Assembly (NCBI GenBank): GCA_963771505.1
Contig: CAVYTO010000002.1
Coordinates: forward strand, 1 to 64,000
Source of the DNA: JAJPHW01 sp963771505
GTDB lineage: Bacteria; Acidobacteriota; Terriglobia; Terriglobales; Acidobacteriaceae
Length of the DNA: 64,000 bases
Reading direction: 5' to 3'
Positions 1 to 11,360 of the stretch are shown one piece after another. The position numbers and the translations under genes are program-made. Below the pieces are notes generated by a model, which did no database searches, was not told where the DNA came from, and saw only the letters and a list, made by a program, of their open reading frames with translations. How positions within the stretch are numbered: the stretch's first letter is position 1; the number at the start of each line of letters is the position of its first letter.

Positions 1-70
1 AGCGCGTTTCTTGGGACAAAAGCCATAGTGCGCGGTTGTAGGACCGATGCGCTAACATTAATCGACTCCA

Positions 71-739
71 GTGCAATCGATTCCGACCCCAATTCCGTCG
101 CATTTGCTGGCGCACCCGACACAATTCCCTGTGCTGCCTCCGATCACGACCCGGCTCCAATCCCTTCCGGTTGATAAGTTGACTTGGGAAAACTTCGAGC
201 GCCTCTGCCTACGGGTAGAACGCCTTAACGCGGAACTCGAATCCTGCCGAATATATGGCGCCCGCGGCCAGAATCAAGAAGGAATCGATATCTATTCAGT
301 GCTGCGGTCAAGCGGCAAGTATCGCGTCCTCCAGTGCAAACGCGTCAGACGATTTAGCCCGACACACTTGCGTTCTGCAGTTGACTTATTTCTGAACGGC
401 GAATGGGCATCCACTGCCACGAGCTTTACTCTCTGCACGACCTTCCGCCTGGAATCGACCAAGATTCTCGCGGAAATTGAGGAACAACGGAAACGGCTTC
501 GGGTGCGAAGCGTTGCATTGGAAATCTGGGATGCCGCCGAGTTGGATATCTTGCTCAAAGCCCAAGCAGAGATCGTTGATGACTTCTTTGGGCGCCCACA
601 CGCGGAACTGTTCAGCCCACCGGAGGCCCTCGAAGCTCTGCGGAGCCGGATTACTGGACCCACCGTAGCTGAATTGCGCGCGAAGTCGGGAGCCTCTACC
701 CGCGCGTCTTCGCGGCGCATGATCCTGGCCTTCCCGTAG
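71..739 (+). pseudogene. Fragment 1: PD-(D/E)XK (Mrr-like) nuclease domain
   Basis: The segment starts with a pattern frequent in effector nucleases (LTWENFERLCLRV at residues 37-49). The fold signature follows: YGARGQNQEGID with acidic D73, then VLQCK ending in K90. This D-x(14)-QxK spacing matches the Mrr/restriction-endonuclease-like active site. The last ~20 codons to the stop at 737-739 are out of frame. The true continuation is in frame 1 from about 676 (VFAAHDPGLPVELGSKSP and onward). DNA cleavage is inferred from the family. Confidence 0.75.
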
Positions 740-1551
740 AGCTCGGAAGCAAGAGTCCCACTCCACTTCGGGATAGGTACGTACTTCCGGATATCTATGA
801 GGACCGCATCGAAAGCTGGACGATGGGCACTGAGAAGTCACAAACCCAACAACCGGCTGCAGAGTCGTCTCAAGTGACGGCATGGGGCAAGACCCCCCAG
901 CCTAGAGCGCAGACCATTGATGTTCCTCGCCAGCGTCGAAAACTGAACGATTGGCTTACCGATCAGACGCGGCAAGTACTGTTAGGAGGTCCCGGGCTTG
1001 GCAAGAGTGCGCTCCTCAGATACGTAACACTGGACCTGTTAAGCGAGACTCCGGTTCTGACCCACGCGTCCGCATTCCACGACACCTATCTGCCCATCTG
1101 GCTGTCCTTTCCGTTTTGGACAGCGCAACTTGAGGCCTCCACAACCGCCCTTTCTCTGCCCGATATTGTCCGGTCTTGGCTGCATCTTTGGAGTGAGGAT
1201 CGATTGTGGCCCTTGTTCGAACAAGCACTCGACGACGAGCGGCTGCTGCTCTTGGTTGACGGTCTCGACGAATATCGGAGTGAAGACTCGGCTCGCGGCG
1301 CTCTAACGCAACTGCAGGTCTTCGCCGAACAAAGAAACTGTCGAGTCATCGCAACAGCTCGCCCCACGGGCTACGACAGGCTTGGAGTTCAACGTACCGG
1401 CTGGTCAGCAATGCACCTAGCGGAATTGACATCAGCGCAGCAGGAGCAGTATGCGGTCCGGTGGTTCACGCTTCAGCGTAGTCAACTGGGAGAAACCGAC
1501 TCCGATCCTGAGGTGGTCGTTCGATCGAAGCCGCCGCTGCTGCCTTTGTAG
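673..1551 (+). pseudogene. Fragment 2: NACHT NTPase core, first half
   Basis: Frame 1 is open from 673 to 1551, although its first ATG is at 823. It holds the P-loop GGPGLGKSALLRYV, Walker B LLLLVDGLDEYR and a sensor-like segment CRVIATARPTGYD, in the order and spacing of NACHT NTPases. The end (about 1530-1551) is out of frame. Frame 3 continues the protein from about 1515. Confidence 0.75.
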
Positions 1552-2129
1552 CAGAGACGAAATCCTCCGCCGATCTTAGTGAACTATCCAAAACACCTTT
1601 GTTGCTAGGCCTGCTGCTGTACCTGAAGAGCTCCAGCGTTCCTCTTCCCAATAGTCGATTTCGCGCATACGGCCGCTTGGTGGAACACCTGATTTCGGTG
1701 CACCCAATTGCGCGACGACGAGCGGCTATGTTGAAGGGCGAGAATCCGGACCTCACGCCTGAAGACGCCAGAACCGTCTTTGCCAATTTAGCTTTCCACC
1801 TCCAGTCGCAACTATCGGAAGGGTTGATAGAAAGACAGCACGCTGAAGAAATCATCAGTCGGTTTCTCCAAGACGAGCAGATGGGATTCGGCTTGGATCG
1901 CAAAGAGGCTCGACGACAATCGCGCGTCCTTCTGAATTTCGGAGAACAATCTTTAGGTCTCCTCGTCGAAAAGGGACCTCAAGAGCTCGGTTTCCTTCAT
2001 CGTTCGTTTCAGGAACATCTCGCGGCAGAGCACATCGCTCGGATGCCCTTCACGGAGCAACCGAGTTTGTGGGTCAACACTGCACGAATCCTGCCTGGCA
2101 GGAGGTGCTGCTGTCGTTGTTTCATTTGA
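1512..2129 (+). pseudogene. Fragment 3: NACHT winged-helix/helical part
   Basis: Frame 3 is open from 1512 to 2129. It contains the post-NACHT motif KTPLLLGLLLYL and the C-terminal NACHT signature FLHRSFQEHLAAEHIA, which normally closes the NTPase module. The last residues after about 2068 are out of frame. The native reading resumes in frame 2 with GQHCTNPAWQEVLLSLF. Confidence 0.7.
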
Positions 2130-2920
2130 CGAAACGCCCCGAGGAAGTAGCGGAATTCGTGCGGATCATCAACGACCGGGCACGTTCCCTTGCTGATCGA
2201 TTCACACGAGACGCTCTCCTCTGCGAAATTGCGGTAGGAGACTTTCAGTGCCCGGTCGCTCTAGCAAAACAGATCTGTCGGGACATCGTCACCGAGATCG
2301 AGATCAGCCCTTGGTTGCTCCATCGGGAGCGCCTTCTACCCTCGCTACTCCTCGGTCTCTTCTCTCCAAAACTTCGAGAGCTGATCCAAGATCGTGTCCG
2401 GTTGTGGATACCGGGTAGAGCATGGCGTCATCCGCTCGCGCTGGCATTGGCAGACGGTTCACAATCGTCCGACGTGGTCGATTGCTTGTTTCGCCTTCTG
2501 TTAGACGAAGACGACTTTATGACGAGCCGTGCGGCGACCTCACTTGTCAGCTTCGCTGGAGCGCATCCCGAGATCGCGGACCGTCTCCTTCGTCTATTAG
2601 GCGAGGCTCATCCCGTTTCAACGCAGGTTGCCGCCTTGGAAGCCCTGCAGAGAGGCTGGCCCAATCATCCGGGGTGGACCCGGATTCTTTCCGACATTGA
2701 AGAGTCTCCAAGTGTCGAGCACCGCCTGATCGCGATCCGCCGGAAAGTCGACATCGGGATTCAAACAACGGCAGACCGCGATCAACTCCTGACTTGGGCT
2801 ACGGCAGGCGCCGGACTGCGCATGTCTCACGGCCGTTCTCTAACAGCAACACTTCTGAAGGGATGGCCAGACCGACGTCACGATAAAGAACAAGGCCCTG
2901 GAAGCGGCTCGTCCGAATAG
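2069..2920 (+). pseudogene. Fragment 4: helical (HEAT-like) repeat region
   Basis: Leucine-rich helical pairs of 30-40 residues follow the NACHT module, for example LADGSQSSDVVDCLFRLLLD and the segments after it. They resemble HEAT-type solenoids used for ligand sensing in STAND proteins. The frame is lost near 2865-2880, where a one-base gain moves it to frame 3 (TIKNKALEAARPNSWGDEQ). No individual repeat family can be named with confidence. Confidence 0.6.
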
Positions 2921-3305
2921 CTGGGGGGACGAGCAAATGGATCTAGAGATTGCACTGGTGATACTGGCAGAAGGATTCACGGATCATCAGGACGCTCAAG
3001 AAGCTATCGCTTCACTCATCAGAGACGAAAACAGAAATTACCTCTGGATGCAGCATTGCGCAATGCTGTTTGAGCGGCTCAAGGGTATACCAATCATCAT
3101 CGAAGCTATCAATCAATGGTTGCTAAAAACACACCCATCCTCACTAGGGAGATATCGTTCTTTGTCCGTATCGGGTGGTCCGAAATCGGAAAGAAGAAGC
3201 TTCTCGAGAGCCTCTGCCAGTCTTTTTCATTTTGGAGCGTCGAGGCTCTCTTGGATCACTGGGGAATGGCGGATCACGAGGTTTCAAGCGCCCTTAACGA
3301 ACTAG
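2880..3305 (+). pseudogene. Fragment 5: helical repeat region, continued
   Basis: Frame 3 is open and reads naturally from about 2880. The first ATG is at 2937. It continues the solenoid (LEIALVILAEGFTDHQDAQEA). The frame breaks at an AAAAA run at about 3123-3128. The rest of this frame to 3305 is a shadow of fragment 6. Confidence 0.55.
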
Positions 3306-4555
3306 CACAATCACCGCGTGCAGCCGAAATTGCATATCTTCTACCTCGAATCATCACGGATCCCGAAAGCTGCCGGCAAAGACTGATGGAGCTTCTAGCT
3401 GATCCAAACTGTCGACGACCCGATTTTGTGTTGCGTGGATTGGTTCAGTTGAACGAGACTGAGCACAATGAGGAAATCGTTGACGCCGCACTTCCTTTCG
3501 CAGAGCGTGAATCTCTGTGGGATTCTGGGCTGAAGGACATTCTCCTTGCCAATTTTGCTGATTCCGCCAAGGTACGCCGACTCGCAGAAAGACAGATGAC
3601 GTTGAGAGAAGGCAATCTTGCAAGCGTCGCTCTGTCCTATGGCAACGACCCAGATGTACGTGCAAAGCTCATCGCTGCAGCTACGCCGCTTCCGGTTTCG
3701 TTGCGCGCCTTAGTTGTTTCCTTTTTGGCCGATCACAATGGCGCGCTGACTTGGGCAAATGAGTTGCTTGCTCAATATGATCTTGAAGCGGATCCCGGGA
3801 TCAAAACTCAGATGGCCATTTCACACTACGATCAACTGCTCCAGTCGGGACAAGATCTAAATCAGGCTAAGAGCCGACTCTTACAAGAGGTCATCGTCGG
3901 CGGTCCCGACCATGTTGAGCGCCGGCAGGCGGCGTTCTGCGGTCTGCAGGTCCTGGGTGCTCTGAATTCGATTCTAACGACGCCTGCGATCTACCACCCT
4001 GGACATCCTCATATCAGTCTTTATAACGGCCTCCATACAAACTATTCCCTGATCGAATTTCTCCTCGCCAACTGGGCACCAATTCGTGCGGCACTGGGCG
4101 AGAAATTCTGGAGACCCTCTCGGACTACGGCCGAGACGAGGTCGCGGTTTGGGGGAACCCTTTGCCTCCTCGCAGATAACTATCCCGCCCCTCGAATGGA
4201 AGCAGTGGAGTTTATTCGGGAAAACCGCAAAGTGGCGATTCAGCCACAATTTCTGGAATTCGTTTCCAGGGTGCAACCTCGTTCTGCCCTATTGCGAGAT
4301 CTGTGCCTTAATTCGTTGTTTCCGACTTCAAATATCACGAGAACGATCCCGAAAAGGCTATCGAACTATTGGCAAGGGATTTCTCTGACGATGCGGTTGC
4401 GCACGAAGCCATCAAGGCCAAGCTCCGGGGAGAGTTTCACATGCATGGCCACCGCGCGATGTGGGCTCTCTGTGAACTTTCTCCCGACAACCCAATCCTT
4501 CGACAGGAGATGGACCAGCTTCGACCATACTTCACGGTCAATGGCGATTGGGTGA
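3116..4555 (+). pseudogene. Fragment 6: C-terminal sensor-like solenoid
   Basis: This is the longest piece, in frame 2, read as native from about 3125 to 4315. It is rich in helices and Leu/Ala, with no catalytic motif. Its position at the C-terminus of a STAND protein suggests target recognition. The last ~80 codons (4316-4555) are out of frame; frame 1 gives the native continuation SDFKYHENDPEKAIELLARD. Confidence 0.55.
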
Positions 4556-4959
4556 TACAAACTTCATTCGACATGGCTTTGATCTGCACCGCCGGGACGA
4601 GCCAAGAGGTCTTTTCCGTAATCCGCTTCGTTCTGCGGGGCTGCCGTCCAAATTACCGTTATTTTGCAAAAGGATTCTATCGCCCAATTGCGCGACGCGT
4701 AGCGTTAGACGTAGATCTGCAAGATATGCTGAGAAAAGAATTGCCCAACACACCAAACCCGAGCGAACGAGGAAGCTTTATGTCTTTGTTGCTGTCTGCT
4801 CGCGGACTTACACCAGATCTGCGCGAGTGGTGTCGAGGTGAATGCGATCGTGATCTCGAAGGGATCGTAGCTCCTCTCGGGATGGATATCATTACCGGTC
4901 TGATACGGCCAGTTCGAGACTTCGCTATGTCAGCTTTACTCGAAGGCCTTTCAAAATGA
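4312..4959 (+). pseudogene. Fragment 7: extreme C-terminus of the STAND protein
   Basis: Frame 1 is open from 4312; the first ATG is at 4369 and the stop is at 4957-4959. It includes AHEAIKAKLRGEFHMHGHRA and ends in a helical tail. It joins seamlessly to fragment 6 when one base is shifted near 4311-4322. Confidence 0.55.
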
Positions 4960-5425
4960 AGGGCACGGCCCTTCATCGCTGCACTAACAGTCACACTGAT
5001 ACAAAACAGGGGTCAGACCAACTTCCTCGGAAACCACCGGACGGTCACGTAATGGTCTGCGAGCCAAGCGAGTGGCCCGTGCCGCGTGTTTTCAGCTTAG
5101 ATTCGTCGAAGAAATAGCGCAGGACTCGACGCTCTTCCGTGTTCTGCGAGAAGCTGTTAGGATATTTCTGTGCTAAACATTTGCTCAGGGTTCGTTGGCG
5201 GTTCCGTCCAGGTTGGCTACAATCTGGATCACCCGGAGCAGTCTGTGCAAGAGGATTTGCAGATGGCACAGGTGCAGGGAGAAGCCGAAATTTGGAGGCG
5301 GTTTGGGGGCGGTTCGGACAGGAATCGCGCTCTTTTGGGCAACAAAGGCAATTCCATGCACGATATGCAAATTGCGCAAAGCCGCATGAATACTGGCGAT
5401 TGCGCATCTCGTTGATTTGGCGAGT
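4960..5425. other. Intergenic region before tRNA-Asp
   Basis: No credible gene is seen. Open frames on both strands here lack family features, and the minus-strand one runs through the tRNA. A GGGGTCAGACC motif at 5009-5019 resembles sequences often seen beside REP or Y1-transposase elements, but no stem or transposase accompanies it. Confidence 0.5.
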
Positions 5426-5502
5426 GGGGACGTAGTTCAGTTGGTTAGAACGCTGCCCTGTCACGGCAGAGGCCGCGGGTTCGAGTCCCGTCGTCCCCGC
5501 CA
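5426..5502 (+). tRNA. tRNA-Asp (GTC)
   Basis: A 77-nt cloverleaf. The acceptor stem is GGGGACG (5426-5432) with CGTCCCC (5492-5498). The anticodon stem-loop is CTGCC-CTGTCAC-GGCAG with anticodon GTC. The T-arm contains GGTTCGAGTCCC, and the CCA end is encoded at 5500-5502. It lies beside the broken STAND gene. tRNA genes are common integration points, but no second copy of its 3' end is visible in the window. Confidence 0.97.
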
Positions 5503-5582
5503 TTCTTTTCAGCATTTTCTGGACGCTCAGGCCGCCGCCCGAAGTTCAAGTTTCCTTCAAAGTCGTCTGATTTCGAACGCGC

Positions 5583-7310
5583 TCACTTGAGCCGTTCCTC
5601 CAATAGATGGTCGGCGATTCGTATTGCGTTCGCGATGATCGTCAGTGATGGATTGACTGCGCTGGCCGAGACGAAGCAGGAGGCGTCAACAACGTAGAGG
5701 TTGTCTAAGTCGTGCGTCTTGCAGTTCGGATCGAGGACACTTGATCGCGGATCGAGTCCCATCCGGCAGGTGCCGTTTTGGTGACCGACGCCTTCGAGCG
5801 GAATACGCTTTTTAAAGTAAGCGTGCAGCGGAACCGACGTGGCAGCGTGCCCTGCTCGTTTCAATGTGTCCACCCACCGGTCTTTCAGCCGCTCAAAGCT
5901 CTCAACATTATTGGGCGTGTAGGAAAGTTGAATGCGGCGAGGAGCGTTGTCAGAGACTTGCTCAGCTTCATTGGTATGGCCGGTATCGCCCGATGGGTGA
6001 GCGCCGGAAAGACCCGGTTGAAAGTTCTCGACTGAGAGCGGCGTGGTGTTGTGCAAGGTTACGCGGTTATCCGGGTTTGGCAGGTCTTCGGTCGTGAGCC
6101 ACCAAGGGACGGCATGGCGCTTCATGCCCTCCAGAACGAATCCGGGCGTCAATGGCGGGGCATCTCCCTTCATCATTTCAAAGTGAAAACTGCCGACAGG
6201 TTGAACCTGGCCGAGCGGGTATGGGTAACTGGGGTCGGAATCCTTGAAGTAAAAATCGTTCGTGCCCCAGGTTTTTGTGTATGAATCTTCATTTCGATCG
6301 GTGGAAATTGCCAGCAGCGCATCTGCTTGGTGATACATAAAATTCCGGCCGACCTGGTCGGAAGAATTGGCCAGACCGTTCGGGTGCTTGTCAGTGGCCG
6401 ATGCCAGCAGAACGACAGCGGAGTTGATGGCACCCGCGCAGAGACAGAATAGGTCAGCGGAATAGGTCACCGGCTTACCTCCGGTTGATGGAGGAGCAGT
6501 CTCGTGCGATGAACCGGAATGAATGACCTCGACGCTGACAACAGCAGTGCCGGTCGCGTTGGTGGTGAGCCGCACGACGCGCGAATTAGTCATCAAGGTT
6601 ACGTTGGGCAAGTGAAGTATCTGCCGAATGCAATTCACATCCGCATCGGACTTGGCATGCACTAAACAGGGATAGCCGTCGCACGTATCGCAACGGACGC
6701 ACTTGGATGCGAGCGGATTGCTTTCGTCGCGCTTGAGTCCGAGGGGGATCGGAAACGTGTTGATGCCGAGTTGGCGCACGCTCTCTTCAACAACCTGCAT
6801 GCGGGGCTCGTTTGTGAAAGCCGGGAAGGGATACTTCTTCGAGTGAAACGGTTCACTGGGGTCAAAAGAACTACCGAATCCGCCGGGGACAGCGGGAGCG
6901 GCGCCCAGGTCGCCGTGCACTTCAAACAATTCCTCCGCCCGAGTGTAGAAAGGCTCAAGATCCTTGTAAGAGATGGGCCATGCGGGCGAGATACCGCCCT
7001 TGTGCTGAATCACGCCGAAATCTTCCGCCCGCATGCGAAACATGGCCGCCCCGTACACCTTCGTCTGTCCGCCGACAAAATAGGATTGCTGCGGATGAAG
7101 GTCTTTGCCGTCTTTATCCTGCCAGACTTCCTTCGTGTGATATCGGTTATCGAGAAAAACGGCGGAAGTGTCCCAGTTGAGTTTTTCCTGAGGCATAAAG
7201 GGGCCGCGTTCCAGAATGAGGATATTCTTGCCCGCCCGGGCGAGATGGAGCGCAAGTGTTCCACCTCCAGCTCCACTACCGATGACAATCGCGTCGTACT
7301 GAGTTTGCAT
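5583..7310 (-). CDS. GMC family oxidoreductase
   Basis: A 575-residue FAD-dependent dehydrogenase of the glucose-methanol-choline family, probably oxidising a sugar or alcohol. The N-terminal Rossmann motif is AIVIGSGAGGGTLALHLARA. The C-terminal GMC signature is GHQNGTCRMG, then VSASAVNPSLTIIANAIRIA. A Cys cluster (CVRCDTCDGYPC) in the middle recalls gluconate/sorbosone-type dehydrogenases. The frame is open further upstream, but ATG at 7310 starts right before the FAD motif, whereas the longer form would overlap the aquaporin gene. It lies 11 nt downstream of the aquaporin gene, so the two are probably co-transcribed. The substrate cannot be told from sequence. Confidence 0.88.
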   Translation of the reverse strand: MQTQYDAIVIGSGAGGGTLALHLARAGKNILILERGPFMPQEKLNWDTSAVFLDNRYHTKEVWQDKDGKDLHPQQSYFVGGQTKVYGAAMFRMRAEDFGVIQHKGGISPAWPISYKDLEPFYTRAEELFEVHGDLGAAPAVPGGFGSSFDPSEPFHSKKYPFPAFTNEPRMQVVEESVRQLGINTFPIPLGLKRDESNPLASKCVRCDTCDGYPCLVHAKSDADVNCIRQILHLPNVTLMTNSRVVRLTTNATGTAVVSVEVIHSGSSHETAPPSTGGKPVTYSADLFCLCAGAINSAVVLLASATDKHPNGLANSSDQVGRNFMYHQADALLAISTDRNEDSYTKTWGTNDFYFKDSDPSYPYPLGQVQPVGSFHFEMMKGDAPPLTPGFVLEGMKRHAVPWWLTTEDLPNPDNRVTLHNTTPLSVENFQPGLSGAHPSGDTGHTNEAEQVSDNAPRRIQLSYTPNNVESFERLKDRWVDTLKRAGHAATSVPLHAYFKKRIPLEGVGHQNGTCRMGLDPRSSVLDPNCKTHDLDNLYVVDASCFVSASAVNPSLTIIANAIRIADHLLEERLK

Positions 7311-7321
7311 ATAGTTTGGAT

Positions 7322-8167
7322 TCAAACTTTCGGCGTTCCCGCGATTTGATGGCGATGACCGGGGAACCGGCACTGGAATGGGCAAGGATATTTTTCGTCC
7401 GGATGAAGCTTTGCGCACAGGACTCGGCCCGGACCATGAGTTCTCAAGTAGAGCTCCGCTGCGGCCAACATGCCAGCGAAAGGAGCGGCGAAATAGAGCC
7501 AGATCGCCGTCCAAACGTTCGCAAAAACGGCAGAACCCGTCGTCCGCGCGGGATTAATGCTGAAGCCTGAAACGGGAGCAAAGAAAAGAACATAGAGCGC
7601 GATCAGGAAACCGACAGAATAGCTGGTGTACTTCGCCAGCCTAACCCGATTGGTCATCGATAGGACGACCGCCATTAGCAGCGTCGCCATGAAAAGCTCC
7701 GCAAAAAAAGCCGCTTCCGTTCCATATCGTCCGGGCACGGTAACTGCATAGTCCACGCTCGGTTTGCCAAGGCTGCTTCCGAAGAATATCGCCGCCACTG
7801 CCACCCCAAGTATTCCGCCGATGAATTGGAACAGCACATAGAAGACTGCATCCCAGTAGGCGATCTTACGAAGTCGAAAATATGTCAGGGTGATGGCAGG
7901 ATTGAAGTGTGCGCCAGATCGCTTGCCCATCGGGGAATGAATAATGAAGATTGCGGTGGCGCCCATCGCCACACCCATAATTGCCCGCCGTAGAAATGCG
8001 CTTGGCATCGCGTGCAGCGCCGGGTACGAAGGGTCGAATAGAAAAACCGTGCAAACGCACGCGGAAAGCATGAAGATCGCTAGTTCAAGACCTTCAAATA
8101 TGTAGAGCCGCCAGTTGTGACGGAAAGCTGCCAGCGGCGTCAATTTATTCCCGCCGATAGAGATCAT
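7322..8167 (-). CDS. MIP family aquaporin/glycerol-type channel
   Basis: A 281-residue membrane channel with both NPA boxes, GAHFNPAITL and GFSINPARTTGSA, and about six hydrophobic segments. These are the selectivity-filter loops of the aquaporin/glycerol facilitator superfamily. The start at 8167 is preceded by a good GGAG ribosome site at the right spacing, so the longer in-frame N-terminus (to 8290) is rejected. It is followed at 11 nt by the GMC oxidoreductase, which suggests channel-mediated uptake of a small polyol and its oxidation (inference). It is divergent from perR. Confidence 0.88.
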   Translation of the reverse strand: MISIGGNKLTPLAAFRHNWRLYIFEGLELAIFMLSACVCTVFLFDPSYPALHAMPSAFLRRAIMGVAMGATAIFIIHSPMGKRSGAHFNPAITLTYFRLRKIAYWDAVFYVLFQFIGGILGVAVAAIFFGSSLGKPSVDYAVTVPGRYGTEAAFFAELFMATLLMAVVLSMTNRVRLAKYTSYSVGFLIALYVLFFAPVSGFSINPARTTGSAVFANVWTAIWLYFAAPFAGMLAAAELYLRTHGPGRVLCAKLHPDEKYPCPFQCRFPGHRHQIAGTPKV

Positions 8168-8363
8168 CGTCACTCCGCCACGCTGGCCGGGCACGACATG
8201 GAAAAGCCGCGAGCGAGCATTTTCATTAGTGTCACTGAATATTACGACATCCGGTTCGCCGTAAGTGACTATCAAAACCCCAATCGACACGACGCCCGCA
8301 GCCAGAATGGCGTTCCATCAGCGCCATCCATCTCAGCGGATCTGTTTGTCAAATAAACTAGAT

Positions 8364-8384
8364 TGTTTGATAATGATTCCTATC
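8364..8384. promoter_or_regulatory. Candidate Fur/PerR-type operator upstream of perR
   Basis: GATAATGATTCCTATC at 8369-8384 matches the first half of the Fur-family 19-bp box (GATAATGAT), with a degenerate second half. It sits 8-24 bases before the perR start at 8393, where autoregulation would act. Motif similarity only. Confidence 0.35.
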
Positions 8385-8392
8385 CACGTATC

Positions 8393-8821
8393 ATGCAACT
8401 AACCCACGAAAAGTTCCGCGAGCTTGCCTGGAGCCACGGCATGGCGGCTACGCATCAGCGTAAGGTCATATTCGATGCAGTAGTCTCGTCTCCGGGGCAC
8501 TACTCCCCGGAACAAATCTATGCGGTCGTCAAGAAGCGCATCCCCGCGGTTTCTCTGGCAACTATCTACAACAATTTGCGCGTTTTCGTGGACAAGGGCT
8601 TGCTACGGGAAGTAACTCCTCACGCTTCAACACTGCGCGTGGACGGCAATCTCAAATCTCATCACCACCTGGTATGTACGCGCTGCAAGTCGGTGCAAGA
8701 CATTCACGGTGATTTCATCAACTACAAAAAACTGGCCCAACAGGTGCCGGGCGGCTTCGATTTGACGCTGCCAATGATTGAAGTATTTGGCCTCTGCCGT
8801 CGATGCAGCGCGAAGACATAA
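8393..8821 (+). CDS. perR: Fur/PerR family peroxide-responsive repressor
   Basis: A 142-residue winged-helix metalloregulator. The DNA-binding half ends in SLATIYNNLRVFVDKGLL. The regulatory metal site includes SHHHLVCTRCKSVQDIHGD, and a second CxxC (CRRC) completes the structural zinc site. The Asp in VQDIHGD is the residue PerR proteins carry where Fur proteins have Glu. With katG 43 nt downstream, this supports peroxide sensing rather than iron control. ATG 8393 is preferred over TTG 8363. The C-terminus is short, ending just after CRRCSAKT. Confidence 0.88.
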   Translation: MQLTHEKFRELAWSHGMAATHQRKVIFDAVVSSPGHYSPEQIYAVVKKRIPAVSLATIYNNLRVFVDKGLLREVTPHASTLRVDGNLKSHHHLVCTRCKSVQDIHGDFINYKKLAQQVPGGFDLTLPMIEVFGLCRRCSAKT

Positions 8822-8864
8822 AAAAGTTAGATATATCTTCATAAGATCGAAAGGAAAGAAAATC

Positions 8865-11132
<2,268 letters not shown>

Positions 11133-11141
11133 GATAAACAC

Positions 11142-11212
11142 AATAAGGGTGTCCTGTTCGTAAGTGTTCTCGTCCGTTCTCGAACCTTACGTCAATCGGG
11201 GCATCCTTATTT
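11142..11212 (+). terminator. Nested inverted repeats after katG, likely terminator
   Basis: The outer arms AATAAGGGTGTCC (11142-11154) and GGGGCATCCTTATT (11198-11211) pair with wobble and are followed by a T-run. Inside them CGTAAG (11159-11164) pairs with CTTACG (11186-11191). It lies between the converging katG and beta-barrel genes. The long loop makes it atypical of a simple terminator. Confidence 0.5.
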
Positions 11213-11360
11213 TCGCCATGACATAAGAAGAAATCCTCCTGTACCCTTTACTCTGCAAACTTTCATTTTCCATATACGTTATGTATAAGAACGCGGGCAC
11301 AGCGCGAACAGGCCAACGGCAAGCGCCATCATGGAAAAGGAAGGAACCGTCCGTGTGAGA

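Larger units (their letters stand above)
71..4959 (+). pseudogene. Frameshifted NACHT/STAND protein (Avs-like antiviral NTPase) with N-terminal PD-(D/E)XK nuclease
   Basis: Seven consecutive open segments in changing frames (2,1,3,2,3,2,1) read as one protein of about 1,630 codons. Order: an Mrr-like nuclease (about residues 25-130), a NACHT NTPase with Walker A at bases 985-1008 (GGPGLGKS) and Walker B at 1243-1272 (LLLLVDGLDE), then a long alpha-helical repeat region. This three-part plan (effector nuclease, STAND NTPase, repeat sensor) is that of antiviral STAND proteins, which oligomerise on sensing a phage protein and activate the effector. Each junction is a single-base shift: near 675-690, 1512-1530, 2065-2072, 2865-2880, 3121-3128 and 4311-4322. 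No nonsense codon interrupts the composite frame, so the gene is either recently inactivated or affected by sequence errors. GTG at 71 is the earliest start; no good ribosome site is visible. The Avs assignment is inference from architecture. Confidence 0.8.

Noticed and set aside
5009..5019. GGGGTCAGACC motif suggestive of REP/Y1-transposase surroundings
   Set aside because: Single copy, no inverted partner and no transposase nearby.
5045..5515. 156-codon minus-strand frame across tRNA-Asp
   Set aside because: It is the antisense of the tRNA and flanks, a well-known source of false genes; no ribosome site or domain.
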